Shown here: one piece after another, positions 17,316-25,525 of the stretch
Position numbering within the stretch: position 1 is the stretch's first letter
Layout of the letters: every line of letters starts with the position of its first letter
From: Pimelobacter simplex
Lineage (GTDB): Bacteria > Actinomycetota > Actinomycetes > Propionibacteriales > Nocardioidaceae
DNA: 64,000 nucleotides
Assembly: GCA_016803235.1 (NCBI GenBank)
Contig: JADCLI010000003.1
Coordinates: 1-64,000 of the forward strand
Reading direction: 5' to 3'
Notes under the pieces: model-generated
The model's input: only the letters and a program-made list of their open reading frames with translations
The model's database searches: none
What the model was told of the DNA's origin: nothing
Translations under genes and position numbers: made by a program

Positions 17316-17738
17316 TCAGCGGCCGATGGAGTTCCGCACCCGAGCGATGAGGGCAGTGGTGGAGACGTCGCCCATGCGCGGCACAAGCCGAAGCAAACCC
17401 GCTTCAAGGGCGGGACCGTAGACATCGGCGACACCGTCAGCGTCGACATCGTCACCATGGACGACGAGAGCCAGACGGTGTTCATTGAGGAAATCCCGAG
17501 TCAGTCGGTACGGGGAGTCGGGAATGACCTCGTCCACATAGCGACAAGCGGCGATCATCGCGACACGTTCCTCCAGCGTCATGATGGGTTGCCGCTTGTA
17601 CGTCGCAACCGTCTCGTCGGACAGCACCCCGACCACGAGTTCGTCTCCGAACTTGCGCGCGGCTTGCAGCAGCGCCACGTGGCCGGGATGAAATAGGTCG
17701 CCGACCATGTCGACGTACACACGTGTTGGTTGAGACAT
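17316..17738 (-). CDS. cytidylyltransferase-like nucleotidyltransferase
   Basis: A 140-residue single-domain nucleotidyltransferase of the glycerol-3-phosphate/ethanolamine-phosphate cytidylyltransferase group. The HxGH motif is present in GDLFHPGHVALLQAARKFGD. TYKRQPIMTLEERVAMI matches the family's RK...EER region, and VHGDD follows. The usual C-terminal RTxGISTT loop appears as RMGDVSTTALIARV. Start taken at the ATG of MSQPTRVYVD because the upstream 15 residues lie outside the fold. No phospholipid or teichoic-acid genes are nearby, so the acceptor is unknown. Confidence 0.78.
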   Translation of the reverse strand: MSQPTRVYVDMVGDLFHPGHVALLQAARKFGDELVVGVLSDETVATYKRQPIMTLEERVAMIAACRYVDEVIPDSPYRLTRDFLNEHRLALVVHGDDVDADGVADVYGPALEAGLLRLVPRMGDVSTTALIARVRNSIGR

Positions 17739-17842
17739 CCGGGGGCCTTCGAGCGCAGGAACGGACGTCAACCATACGGACACCCGAGCACGACCGTCCG
17801 CTCATGCCGCGATCCGCCCCATCATTCCGATGAGCGGTTGTT

Positions 17843-17848
17843 TAGCCT
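17843..17848 (+). promoter_or_regulatory. leaderless -10 box for gene at 17855
   Basis: TAGCCT followed by exactly six bases and then ATG. This spacing puts the predicted transcription start on the A of the start codon. Confidence 0.6.
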
Positions 17849-17854
17849 CTCTAC

Positions 17855-18193
17855 ATGTCGGAGGAATCGCGGGCGGCCCGGGTGCTGGCCGACGTACTCC
17901 GGTTCGTGCCGCCACCGGGCCCCGACAACGGCCAGTTTCGCGTTTCAGATGGGTGGGTCGACGGCGACACGATCTGCATCGTCTACCAAGGCTGGTGGCA
18001 CGAAGGAACGCTCGGTCTCCGACGCCAGATCGAGCCGGGACCCTCGATCGTTCAGCTCGTCGGCTACATCCTCACCGAGGAGCTCGGCGAGCCGCCTGGA
18101 TCGTACGTTGAGGACGTGTCGCCAGACGCACGAGGGATCACGTGGTGGGGTGGCAATGATCCGGAGTGGCGGGACTACGGCCAGTACGGCTGA
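17855..18193 (+). CDS. hypothetical protein
   Basis: A 112-residue soluble protein, not recognised. It has a compact mixed alpha/beta look: SRAARVLADVLRFVPPP helix, DTICIVYQGWWHEGTLGLRR strand pair, SIVQLVGYILTEELGEPPGS, and a C-terminus rich in Trp, Asp and Gly (TWWGGNDPEWRDYGQYG). The leaderless promoter directly in front supports this start and expression. It could be an immunity-like or structural accessory protein, but nothing in the sequence decides. Confidence 0.6.
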   Translation: MSEESRAARVLADVLRFVPPPGPDNGQFRVSDGWVDGDTICIVYQGWWHEGTLGLRRQIEPGPSIVQLVGYILTEELGEPPGSYVEDVSPDARGITWWGGNDPEWRDYGQYG

Positions 18194-18305
18194 GCCGACC
18201 GGATCTGCCGCGCTCGGCGACACGCCCGATGAGCGGGCAGTCACTCGCCTGAAGACACGCAGAACCGGTGCGGGCTACGACAGGTTGCCGTCGGACCGGC
18301 AGGCG

Positions 18306-18818
18306 TCAGGCTGGTAGGGAGTGGGCCACACGTGACCTGCGCGCGAACCACAGGCTGCCGGCGACGACGCCGCCGATTCCGAGGAACATCGCTGCAACAA
18401 CACCTCCGGCAAGAAGGCTGACGTTTCCCACGGGGCCAACGCGAGCCTCGGCGCCTTCCGCTGCGCACTGAGCCACGAACCAACCGTCGTCGGGGACCCT
18501 GAAGAGAAGATCGAGCATCTCGGTATCGGATGAGGTGATCGTCATACCGGCGGGACGGATGGGAACCTGCCGGCCGTTCCGGTCCGTCACATTGCATGAA
18601 GTCGTATAGCCGCTGTTGTCCGCATCGTTGAAGTAGATACCCCAGGTGCGACCGCCGGCGGCGTGCACCTCGACTGGTTCGCCGCTGACGGCGACGCCGT
18701 TGGCACTTGCAGCGCGTACGAACATCGTGAGCGGGATGGTGAACGCGGCAACAGCCATGACCATCAGCGACAACGCCAGCCATCCCAGCCACCTCGGCCG
18801 ATGCCCACCTAAAGCCAT
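18306..18818 (-). CDS. two-helix membrane protein with extracytoplasmic domain
   Basis: A 170-residue protein of unknown family. An N-terminal membrane helix (WLALSLMVMAVAAFTIPLTM) is followed by an outside domain of about 75 residues with cysteines in YTTSCNVTDRNG and FVAQCAAEGAE that could pair, then a C-terminal helix (LLAGGVVAAMFLGIGGVVAG) and a short basic tail. This is the layout of small cell-envelope proteins. The ATG has GGGAG about eight bases upstream; the long open frame before it is arginine-rich and unlikely to be coding. Confidence 0.65.
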   Translation of the reverse strand: MALGGHRPRWLGWLALSLMVMAVAAFTIPLTMFVRAASANGVAVSGEPVEVHAAGGRTWGIYFNDADNSGYTTSCNVTDRNGRQVPIRPAGMTITSSDTEMLDLLFRVPDDGWFVAQCAAEGAEARVGPVGNVSLLAGGVVAAMFLGIGGVVAGSLWFARRSRVAHSLPA

Positions 18819-19348
18819 GGGCGCAGACTCCCATATCCACAGAGCTCGCACCGAGGGTCGCGCTTGAATCGACTGAATGCCTCGGGCGGTCGTCTCGGCG
18901 TCGGCATCCCAAGCAGCCCCTGGCAGACGTGTCGATCGCCGGCGAGCTCGCTCCGAACGACCTCTCAATCCGCGATCAGCGGCGCCTTCATGCCCGTTTA
19001 GGCGTGGTACCGCAAACCCGGGACGTCCGAGGCTCGCATCAGGAGTGTCGTCTCGCGCGAGGGATCGAAGTCCATTCCACGCACGCCCCTTCTGCGGTGG
19101 ACTGCCCCGGTCCGACCACATGCTCGACGCCGATACCGAGGTCACGGCAGAAGTCGTAGACATGTTTGCCTGCCAGCCTCTCCCGTAACGAGGTCGCATG
19201 CTGCGGTGCGGCATCGACCTTGTCGTACGTCGGTGCTGGGCAACGGGAGGTTCAGGTCACCCCGCAACGCCCGGACCTGCCGCCATCCGCTCGCACTCCG
19301 AGCCCGAAATGACCCACGCCATCCGAGGGCGGTTGGCACACTGCTTGC
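18819..19348. other. 530-bp gap with only gene debris
   Basis: I see no intact gene, RNA or repeat here. The only protein-like stretch is the minus-strand fragment at 19039-19251. The rest reads as low-quality frames on both strands, consistent with decayed accessory DNA. Confidence 0.5.
19039..19251 (-). pseudogene. possible gene remnant without start codon
   Basis: One minus-strand frame, open for about 70 codons between two stops, reads like real protein: TYDKVDAAPQHATSLRERLA, then GKHVYDFCRDLGIGVEHVVG and GPGQSTAEGACVEWTSIPRA. It has no upstream ATG or GTG in a sensible place. I cannot name the parent family. It may be the tail of a deleted gene. Confidence 0.3.
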
Positions 19349-19876
19349 ATGGCTGAGACATGTCCGTGTTGCGGCTACCAGACTCTGCCCGATCGCGGTG
19401 CGTACGACCTATGTCCGGTCTGTTGGTGGGAGGACGACGATGCTGCGAATGATTCGGCCTCGCTGGATGGCCCCAACGGCAAGACCCTTGCAGAGGGCCA
19501 GCGCCTGTATCAGCGTTACGGCTCGAGTGATTTGAACGGACTGCGCCAGGTCCGACAGCACGCGCCCGGCGAGCCGCGAGACCCGAACTGGGTGCCGCAG
19601 CCGCGACCCGACGAGGATCCGAGGTCCGAGCTCATGCGCGACACCGGTTGGCTTCTTGAGGTAGCCACCTGGGAAGCCCTCGGTTTGGCGCGACGCACTC
19701 ACAAAGAGGCGGACATCGGACGGTTTCGTGGACTACGCGAGGCGCTCGCCCTCGTAGTCGCCCAAGCCGACGCTTTCGGATTTGATCGTCAAGACCTGGG
19801 CGTCGACCCCAGGCTGAACATCGAGCGCGACCTTGTGCTCGACCCGCCCCAAGGCTCGTTCGCTGCTCGAGACTGA
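19349..19876 (+). CDS. CPCC-family cysteine-rich protein
   Basis: A 175-residue protein whose first 45 residues form a zinc-ribbon-like CPCC domain: CPCCGYQTLP and YDLCPVCWWEDDDAAND, with four cysteines in two CxxC pairs, then LAEGQRLYQRYGSSD. The C-terminal two thirds is an unassigned helical domain. CPCC proteins are common in scattered, toxin/immunity-rich regions and their role is unknown. A CACACT six bases before the ATG could be a weak leaderless -10. Confidence 0.8.
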   Translation: MAETCPCCGYQTLPDRGAYDLCPVCWWEDDDAANDSASLDGPNGKTLAEGQRLYQRYGSSDLNGLRQVRQHAPGEPRDPNWVPQPRPDEDPRSELMRDTGWLLEVATWEALGLARRTHKEADIGRFRGLREALALVVAQADAFGFDRQDLGVDPRLNIERDLVLDPPQGSFAARD

Positions 19877-20042
19877 AGTCTCTGGGTGGTTGGGATTGAC
19901 CTGGCTCTGTCCGCCTCTGCCGCGACGAGTGTGCCCTACTGCCCGAGATCATCCCGGATGACGCCGTGCCACCGTACGAATCGGCGGAGCATGTCGAGCG
20001 TCAGCACGCGGAACGGTCCCACGTGGAGACGAGCGCGCGCCG

Positions 20043-20348
20043 TCAGCGGCGAACCGAGGCGGCGGCCTTCTTCAGGAGAGCCGCGCCTGCCCCGACACCA
20101 CGAGGGATCAGCCGGTGCGGCTTGCCGTTCGCCAGGTCGATGACGGAGTCGGCGATCCCCCAGGTGAGCTTGCCCTCGGACAGCTCCACCAGGGTCTCCA
20201 GCGGCAGACCCACGGTCATGTCCTCCAGCTCCTGACGCTCCTTCTCGGTGGCGACCGGAGGGAGCTGGCGCACGATCAGGGCCTTGAACGCGCGGCCGGG
20301 CAGTGTCGAGGAGAGCTCGAGCACGGTGGACTGGCGGGTGAAGGGCAT
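20043..20348 (-). CDS. small helical hypothetical protein
   Basis: A 101-residue protein of unknown family. It starts MPFTRQSTVLELSSTLPGRA, continues with KERQELEDMTVGLPLETLVE and KLTWGIADSVIDLANGKPH, and ends in a basic tail (LLKKAAASVRR). An AGGAG site six bases before the ATG supports the start. It is the last minus-strand gene of this group; the methyltransferase at 20450 lies 101 bases upstream on the same strand. Confidence 0.6.
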   Translation of the reverse strand: MPFTRQSTVLELSSTLPGRAFKALIVRQLPPVATEKERQELEDMTVGLPLETLVELSEGKLTWGIADSVIDLANGKPHRLIPRGVGAGAALLKKAAASVRR

Positions 20349-20449
20349 GGGGTCTCCTGTCAGGGCGTCGGACCGCGGAGCGGCGTCGCGCGCAACGTAC
20401 CGCGAATCCTGCCCGACTCGCCCCGAACCGCGTGGTCGAGCGCAGAGCC

Positions 20450-21052
20450 TCAGTCGCCTCGGGACAGCTCGGCGCGCCACCAGGTGCCGTTCTCGATCCG
20501 CTCGACCCGGCGCAGGTCGAGGCCGTCGCGCGCGAACTCCTCGACCTCCGACCGGGTCAGGGGCCACGGCGGGCCGGTGACCTCGGTGCCCTCGTCCCGC
20601 GTGGTCGCGAGGACCAGGAGGGTGCCCTGCGGGGCCACCAGGGCCGAGATCCTCCGTGCGGCCGCCTGGTGCTGCTGGGGCGGCATGGACTGCACGGTGA
20701 GACTCTCCACCACGAGGTCGAACCTGCCCTGCCACTCCGGTGGAAGGTCCAGGACGTCGGCGACGAGGTAGTCGACGGTGCTGGCGGGGTGCTTGCGCCG
20801 GGCCGCGGCGATCGCGGTCGGCGCGAAGTCGAATCCGGTGGTCCGGTAGCCGAGCTGTGCCAGGTACTCGGCGTCGGAGCCGTACCCGCATCCCACCACC
20901 AGTGCCTCGCGGCCACCGCCCGTCAGGGCACGTCCCTCGGCCCATTCCACGAGCTGGGGCCGAGGGGCGCCGTGGTCCCAGGGCGGCTGGGCCAGACCGG
21001 CCTCCGCGCCCGCGTAGATGGCCTCGAACATGCCGGAGGGCTCGCCCGTCAT
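20450..21052 (-). CDS. class I SAM-dependent methyltransferase
   Basis: A 200-residue Rossmann-fold methyltransferase. The SAM-binding motif I is ALVVGCGYGSDAEYLAQLGY, motif II acid FDFAPTAIAAARRKH, and DVLDLPPEWQGRFDLVVES covers motifs III-IV. The form, with PPWDHGAPRPQLVEWAE before motif I, resembles thiopurine- and halide/thiol-methyltransferase-like proteins. Substrate unknown. A TAGCCT box six bases before the ATG (21059-21064) indicates a leaderless transcript. Confidence 0.82.
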   Translation of the reverse strand: MTGEPSGMFEAIYAGAEAGLAQPPWDHGAPRPQLVEWAEGRALTGGGREALVVGCGYGSDAEYLAQLGYRTTGFDFAPTAIAAARRKHPASTVDYLVADVLDLPPEWQGRFDLVVESLTVQSMPPQQHQAAARRISALVAPQGTLLVLATTRDEGTEVTGPPWPLTRSEVEEFARDGLDLRRVERIENGTWWRAELSRGD

Positions 21053-21058
21053 GGTCCG

Positions 21059-21064
21059 AGGCTA
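21059..21064 (-). promoter_or_regulatory. leaderless -10 box for methyltransferase
   Basis: On the minus strand: TAGCCT, six bases, ATG at 21052. Predicted transcription start coincides with the start codon. Confidence 0.6.
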
Positions 21065-21112
21065 CGCGCGGTGCGAGGTCGGCTCCAGCGGCCGGCGCGC
21101 GCACGGTGCGGG

Positions 21113-22918
21113 CTAGAACGTCGCCGGGTCGACGTCGTTGAACAGCTGGTCGCCGCTGGCGAGCAGGTCGAGCATCGGCCCGACCTTGGGCAGCTCGTGG
21201 GTGAGGAAGTACCGGCCCGCAGCGCGCTTCCCGTCGTAGAACGCGCCCTCGCGGTCGCCGACGGTCACCAGCTGGTCGAGCCAGGTCCAGGCGACGACGA
21301 CGTGGCCGGCCGCCTCGAGGCCGGTGGTCGCGTTGACCAGCGCGGTGCGGGGGTCGCCGGACTCCCACGCCGTGGCGACGGCAGCGGCGAATCGGTCGGC
21401 GGCGGACGCCACCCGGTCGGCGTACGACGCGAGCACCGGGTCGCCGGTGCCGCGGGCGCGGTCGGCGGTGTCCCGGACCGTCTCGAGCAGGAGCTGCAGG
21501 CCGGTGCCGCGCGCCTGGACCAGCTTGCGCCCGAGCAGATCGAGGGCCTGCACGCCGTGAGTGCCCTCGTGGATGGGGTTGAGCCGGTTGTCGCGGTAGA
21601 GCTGCTCGACGCCGTACTCCCGGGTGTAGCCGTACCCGCCGTGGACCTGGATGGCCAGGTCGTTCGCGGCCAGGCACCACTGGGAGGGCCAGCTCTTCAC
21701 GATCGGGGTCAGTACGTCGAGCAGCGCGCCCGCCCGGTCCCGTGCCTCCGCTGACGGGTGGGTGTGCTGCTCGTCGACCAGCAGCGCGGCCCGCAGGACC
21801 AGGGCGAGCCCGCCCTCGACGTACGACTTCGAGGCGAGCAGCATCCGGCGCACGTCGGCGTGCTCGGCAATCGGGACCGGCGGCGCGGCCGGGTCCTTGC
21901 CGGCCAACGGTCGGCCCTGGACCCGCTCCCGGGCGTAGGCGAGGGCGCGGAGGTACCCGGTGTAGCCGAGGGCGACCGCCCCTGCGCCGACCCCGATGCG
22001 AGCCTCGTTCATCATGTGGAACATCACGGCGAGGCCGCGGCCCTCCTCGCCGACGAGCTCGCCGACGGCGCCCGGCGCGCCACCGGGCAGGTGCCGGCCC
22101 TCGCCGAAGTTGAGGACCGTGTTGACGGTGCCGCGAAAGCCCATCTTGTGGTTGAGCCCGGCCAGTGACACGTCGTTGCGCTCTCCCCGGCGCCCGGCGG
22201 CGTCGACGACGTACTTCGGCGTCGCGAACAGGGACAGCCCCTTCACGCCCGGCGGTGCGCCCTCGACCCGGGCGAGGACGAGGTGGACGATGTTCTCCCC
22301 CAGCTCGTGGTCGCCGCCGGAGATCCACATCTTGTTGCCGAACAGCCGGAACGTGCCGTCGTCCTGGCGCACGGCGCGGGTGGCCACGTCGGCCAGCGAG
22401 GAGCCGGCCTGCGGCTCGGAGAGGCACATGGTGCCGAACCAGCGACCGTCGAGCATCGGCGGCACCAGCCGGGCGACCTGCTCGGGCGAAGCGTGCGCGA
22501 GCAGCAGGTTGGCGTTGGCCATGGTGAGCATCGGGTAGCCCGACGTCGCCACGTTGGCCGCCTGGAACCAGGCGAAGCAGGCCTGCTGTACGACGTGCGG
22601 CAGCTGACCGCCGCCGACCGACTCGTCCATCGCCGCCGACACCAGCCCGGCCTCGGCGAAGGCCCGCACGGCCGCGCCGACCTCCGGCACGATCGTCACC
22701 GTCTCGCCGTCGAACTGCGGCTCGTGGGCGTCGCTGAGCGCGTTGTGGGGCGCGAAGTGCGCGGCCGCCAGCTCGGCGGAGAGGTCGAGGACCGCGTCGA
22801 AGGTGTCGCGGCTGTGCTCGGCGTACCGCTCGCGGTCGCACAGCGCCGCGACGCCGAGCCACTCGTGGAGCAGGAAGTCGAGGTCGCGGCGGGCGAGCAA
22901 CAGGTCGGAGTTCACCAC
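21113..22918 (-). CDS. acyl-CoA dehydrogenase (large, about 600-residue type)
   Basis: A 601-residue FAD-dependent acyl-CoA dehydrogenase. Seen: N-terminal helical domain (ARRDLDFLLHEWL), the FAD-binding TMCLSEPQAGSSLADV segment, FGNKMWISGGDHELGENI, and the C-terminal helical domain with HGGYGYTREYGVEQLYRDNR followed by the catalytic-glutamate region NPIHEGTHGVQALDLLGRK. The roughly 600-residue form with an extra C-terminal domain is common for long-chain or aryl-acyl substrates in actinobacteria. Two adjacent GTG codons (22918 and 22915) are possible starts; a TAGAGA lies just upstream. Confidence 0.85.
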   Translation of the reverse strand: MVNSDLLLARRDLDFLLHEWLGVAALCDRERYAEHSRDTFDAVLDLSAELAAAHFAPHNALSDAHEPQFDGETVTIVPEVGAAVRAFAEAGLVSAAMDESVGGGQLPHVVQQACFAWFQAANVATSGYPMLTMANANLLLAHASPEQVARLVPPMLDGRWFGTMCLSEPQAGSSLADVATRAVRQDDGTFRLFGNKMWISGGDHELGENIVHLVLARVEGAPPGVKGLSLFATPKYVVDAAGRRGERNDVSLAGLNHKMGFRGTVNTVLNFGEGRHLPGGAPGAVGELVGEEGRGLAVMFHMMNEARIGVGAGAVALGYTGYLRALAYARERVQGRPLAGKDPAAPPVPIAEHADVRRMLLASKSYVEGGLALVLRAALLVDEQHTHPSAEARDRAGALLDVLTPIVKSWPSQWCLAANDLAIQVHGGYGYTREYGVEQLYRDNRLNPIHEGTHGVQALDLLGRKLVQARGTGLQLLLETVRDTADRARGTGDPVLASYADRVASAADRFAAAVATAWESGDPRTALVNATTGLEAAGHVVVAWTWLDQLVTVGDREGAFYDGKRAAGRYFLTHELPKVGPMLDLLASGDQLFNDVDPATF

Positions 22919-22978
22919 GTCAGTCTCTACCCGATCCGGGTGAGGCCGAGCGCCGCCCACCCGGCCTACCGTCGGGAG

Positions 22979-23137
22979 ATGGCCGGTGCGTTCGCCCGTC
23001 TCCTCGACGGCCTCCTCGTCGCGCTCGTCGTCGGCGCGCTCGTCACGTTGCCCGAGCCGGAGGCCGGGCCGGATCCGGGACCGGAGCCCGAGCCCACCGT
23101 CACCGTCACCACGGGAGACGGTTCGGGTCAGGGTTGA
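22979..23137 (+). CDS. small single-pass membrane peptide
   Basis: A 52-residue frame: MAGAFARLLDGLLVALVVGA as an N-terminal membrane helix, then a Pro/Glu-rich tail (PEPEAGPDPGPEPEP) and TVTVTTGDGSGQG. GGGAG touches the ATG, too close for a normal ribosome site. Its end overlaps the convergent gene at 23128 by ten bases. The helix is persuasive, the rest is low-complexity; it may not be expressed. Confidence 0.4.
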   Translation: MAGAFARLLDGLLVALVVGALVTLPEPEAGPDPGPEPEPTVTVTTGDGSGQG

Positions 23138-23550
23138 GGCAGTCCGGGCATGCCCGCCAGCGGAGCCGCCGCCACGGTCACCACACCGACCATCCGCGCC
23201 GAGGACCCGACCAGGAACACGCCGTGGTCGGTCCGCAGCGCCGAACGGCCGAACTGGATCTCCAGGACACCGATCTTCAGCCGGCCGCCCTCACGCACCA
23301 GCGCCACTTCCCCGCGGCGCGGTCGCCGGTCGGTCGAGACGAGCAGCTCGGTCCCGGCCGGCCACCCGTGGGAGGCAAGGGCGTCGTTGCGCAACCGGAT
23401 CCGGACGTCCTCGCCGTCGGCGGCGGTGACCGCGTTGGCAGCGGGACGGGCCCGCGAGGACCGGGCCGGGGGCGGCTCCGCCCGCTCGGGCGGGGGCAGG
23501 TCGAGCGGCAGGCACTCCTGGGCCGCCACGCCACCTCGGACCGAACGCAT
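23128..23550 (-). CDS. hypothetical protein with S24/LexA-like beta core
   Basis: A 140-residue protein. The first 45 residues are a Pro/Arg-rich linker. The rest (DVRIRLRNDALASHGWPAGT, LLVSTDRRPRRGEVALVREG, GRLKIGVLEIQFGRSALRTD) has the spacing of the beta-barrel of S24/LexA-type peptidases: a GTELLV strand where the nucleophile serine would stand and an RRGEVALVREGGRLKIG hairpin. The Ser/Lys dyad is not evident, so a non-proteolytic role is likely. The resemblance is my inference. Confidence 0.5.
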   Translation of the reverse strand: MRSVRGGVAAQECLPLDLPPPERAEPPPARSSRARPAANAVTAADGEDVRIRLRNDALASHGWPAGTELLVSTDRRPRRGEVALVREGGRLKIGVLEIQFGRSALRTDHGVFLVGSSARMVGVVTVAAAPLAGMPGLPQP

Positions 23551-23607
23551 GTTCGAAGCGTAGCGGGTCGCCGACCGCGACCGCGCGATCGACGAGAATC
23601 GACACAC

Positions 23608-23613
23608 TAGGCT
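23608..23613 (+). promoter_or_regulatory. leaderless -10 box for metallophosphoesterase
   Basis: TAGGCT, six bases (CCCCGC), then GTG at 23620. There is no ribosome site, so this promoter supports the GTG as start. Confidence 0.65.
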
Positions 23614-23619
23614 CCCCGC

Positions 23620-24531
23620 GTGGAGCCCCTCGGCCAGTACCCCGACCCCATCCACGTCGTCGCCCATCTGAGCGATCCGCACCTGTTGGCCGACAGCCTG
23701 CAGTACGGCGTCCTGGACACCACCGCCCACCTCGAGCGCGCGCTCGCGCGGCTGCGGCGGCTGCCCACCCCGCCGCAGGCGCTCGTGTTCACCGGCGACC
23801 TGGCCGACAAGGCCGAGCCCGCGGCGTACCAACGCCTACGAGAGGTCGTCGAGCCGGTGGCCGCCGACCTCGACGCCGAGGTGGTGTGGGTGATGGGCAA
23901 TCACGATGACCGTCGCGCCTACAGCCGCGGCCTGTTCGGCGTCGACAGCGAGGCGCCGCAGGACCGGGTGCACGACGTCGCCGGACTGCGGATCGTCGCG
24001 CTCGACACCAGCGTCCCCGGCTGGCACCACGGCGAGCTCTCCGAGGACCAGCTGGCGTGGCTCGCCGACGTGCTCGCGACGCCGGCGCCCCACGGGACCC
24101 TGCTCGCCCTGCACCACCCGCCGATCCCGGTGCCGCTGCTGCGCCTGGCCGAGCTCATCGAGCTGCACGACCAGCCGCGGCTCGCCGAGGTCGTCGCCGG
24201 CTCGGACGTGCGCGGGATCCTCGGCGGCCACTTCCACTTCACGTCGTGGTCCACCTTCGCCGGCGTCCCGGTCTCGGTCGCCTCCGCGAGCTGCTACACC
24301 TCCGAGCTCGCACCCGACAACCGGCTGCTCTCTGCCGTCGACGCCCACCAGTCGTTCACCCTCCTCCACCTGTACGACGACCGCGTGGTCCACTCCGTCG
24401 TCCCGGCCTCCGACGCGGCCGAGGTGAGCGGCTACGGCCTGGAGATGCTGGCGCCGTTCCGTGCACTGTCGCCCACCGAGCGCTTCGACATGGTGTCGCG
24501 CAAGGACTCCCCACTGAACCTGGGCACCTGA
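23620..24531 (+). CDS. CpdA-like metallophosphoesterase
   Basis: A 303-residue calcineurin-type phosphoesterase. Metal-binding motifs are all present in order: HLSDPHL, FTGDLADKAEPAAYQ, VMGNHDDR, LALHHPP and GGHFHF. This is the pattern of class III cyclic nucleotide phosphodiesterases (CpdA, Rv0805), which hydrolyse cAMP and other phosphodiesters. An extra C-terminal part (ALSPTERFDMVSRK) is not assigned. The leaderless GTG start is set by the -10 box at 23608. Confidence 0.85.
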   Translation: MEPLGQYPDPIHVVAHLSDPHLLADSLQYGVLDTTAHLERALARLRRLPTPPQALVFTGDLADKAEPAAYQRLREVVEPVAADLDAEVVWVMGNHDDRRAYSRGLFGVDSEAPQDRVHDVAGLRIVALDTSVPGWHHGELSEDQLAWLADVLATPAPHGTLLALHHPPIPVPLLRLAELIELHDQPRLAEVVAGSDVRGILGGHFHFTSWSTFAGVPVSVASASCYTSELAPDNRLLSAVDAHQSFTLLHLYDDRVVHSVVPASDAAEVSGYGLEMLAPFRALSPTERFDMVSRKDSPLNLGT

Positions 24532-24533
24532 CC

Positions 24534-24563
24534 TTGCCCATTGGTAACTGAAATGTTACCAAT
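24534..24563 (+). promoter_or_regulatory. ArsR-type operator overlapping a leaderless promoter
   Basis: A perfect inverted repeat ATTGGTAAC-N6-GTTACCAAT at 24540-24563. It fills the space between a TTGCCC -35 (24534-24539) and overlaps a TACCAA -10 (24557-24562; 17-bp spacer), which is followed by six bases and the GTG at 24569. Binding here must block the promoter. Confidence 0.8.
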
Positions 24564-24568
24564 AAGGG

Positions 24569-24979
24569 GTGGACGTGTTCGAGGCGATCGCCGACCCGGT
24601 ACGCCGCAGCCTGCTCGCGCGGCTCTCCGACGGGCCGGCCCGCGTGGTCGACCTCGCCACCGAGCACCCGATCAGCCGGCCGGCGATCAGCCGGCACCTG
24701 CGGGTGCTGGTCGACGCCGGCCTCGTGAGCGCCGAGGACCACGGCCGCGAGCGGCACTACCGGCTCGTGGCGACCGGCCTGACCGACGTCCGGGCCTGGC
24801 TCGACGACCTCTCGCGAGCGCCCCGGACGCCCCGGCCGCCGATCCCCGCGTCCGCGCTCGACGGCCTCGACCTCGAGGTCCGGCGTACCGGACGCGAGCG
24901 CCGCACCGCCCACCCCGACCGCACCGGCCCGACGACCCAGCACACCCAGCACACCCAGGACACCCAGGAGACCGCATGA
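24569..24979 (+). CDS. ArsR-family regulator
   Basis: A 136-residue winged-helix regulator: VFEAIADPVRRSLLARLSDG, then RPAISRHLRVLVDAGLVSAE and GRERHYRLVATGLTDVRAWL, the standard ArsR fold. No metal-binding cysteines are present, so it is not a classical metal sensor. Such proteins paired with SRPBCC genes are common in actinobacteria. The C-terminal tail repeats HTQ/DTQ (TQHTQHTQDTQETA), coming from a CACCCAG-type nucleotide repeat. Its promoter is covered by its own likely operator; the stop overlaps the next start (ATGA). Confidence 0.88.
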   Translation: MDVFEAIADPVRRSLLARLSDGPARVVDLATEHPISRPAISRHLRVLVDAGLVSAEDHGRERHYRLVATGLTDVRAWLDDLSRAPRTPRPPIPASALDGLDLEVRRTGRERRTAHPDRTGPTTQHTQHTQDTQETA

Positions 24980-25494
24980 GCACGCCCACGCCCACCGGCC
25001 GTCGTGTCGACCGCGACGGCGAGACCTACGTCGAGCTCGTCCGCACCTTCCGCGCCCCGATCGAGGACGTGTGGGCGGCGGTCACCGAGTCCGACCGGCT
25101 GGCCCGCTGGATCGGCACCTGGACCGGCGACCCGGCCGACGGCGAGGTGCTGTTCCAGATGGCCTACGAGGGCGAGGACGTGCCGGGCGAGAGGTTCACG
25201 ATCGACGAGTGCGTCCCGCCGTACCGGCTCCGGATCACGACCTCGATGCCGCACGACGGCGAGGACCCCGAGCACTGGCTGCTGCGCATCGACCTCGCCG
25301 AGGCCGACGGCGTCACCACGCTGACCTTCGCGCAGAACGTCCCCGACCCGGCGATGGCCGAGGGTGTCGGCCCGGGCTGGGACTACTACCTCGACCGGAT
25401 GGTCGCCGCCGAGACCGGCGCGGACCCGGCCGCGATCGACTTCGACGACTACCACCCGGGCCTGGCCGAGCACTACCGCAGGGCCTTCGCCTGA
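24976..25494 (+). CDS. SRPBCC/AHSA1-like protein
   Basis: A 172-residue START/AHSA1-type helix-grip protein: ETYVELVRTFRAPIEDVWAA, then VTESDRLARWIGTWTGDPAD, PPYRLRITTSMPHDGED and GVTTLTFAQNVPDPAMAEGV. The fold binds a hydrophobic ligand. In ArsR-SRPBCC pairs its role is usually unknown, perhaps binding or removing the signal sensed by the regulator. Translationally coupled to the ArsR gene by a four-base overlap. Confidence 0.85.
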   Translation: MSTPTPTGRRVDRDGETYVELVRTFRAPIEDVWAAVTESDRLARWIGTWTGDPADGEVLFQMAYEGEDVPGERFTIDECVPPYRLRITTSMPHDGEDPEHWLLRIDLAEADGVTTLTFAQNVPDPAMAEGVGPGWDYYLDRMVAAETGADPAAIDFDDYHPGLAEHYRRAFA

Positions 25495-25525
25495 GCGCCT
25501 GCGACTAGGGTCGGGGGCGATCGCC

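Noticed and set aside
20043..22862. 939-codon open frame spanning the acyl-CoA dehydrogenase and methyltransferase region
   Set aside because: Arg/Pro/Gly-rich out-of-frame reading; only its last 101 residues (from the ATG at 20348) look like a protein, and these are listed as a separate gene.
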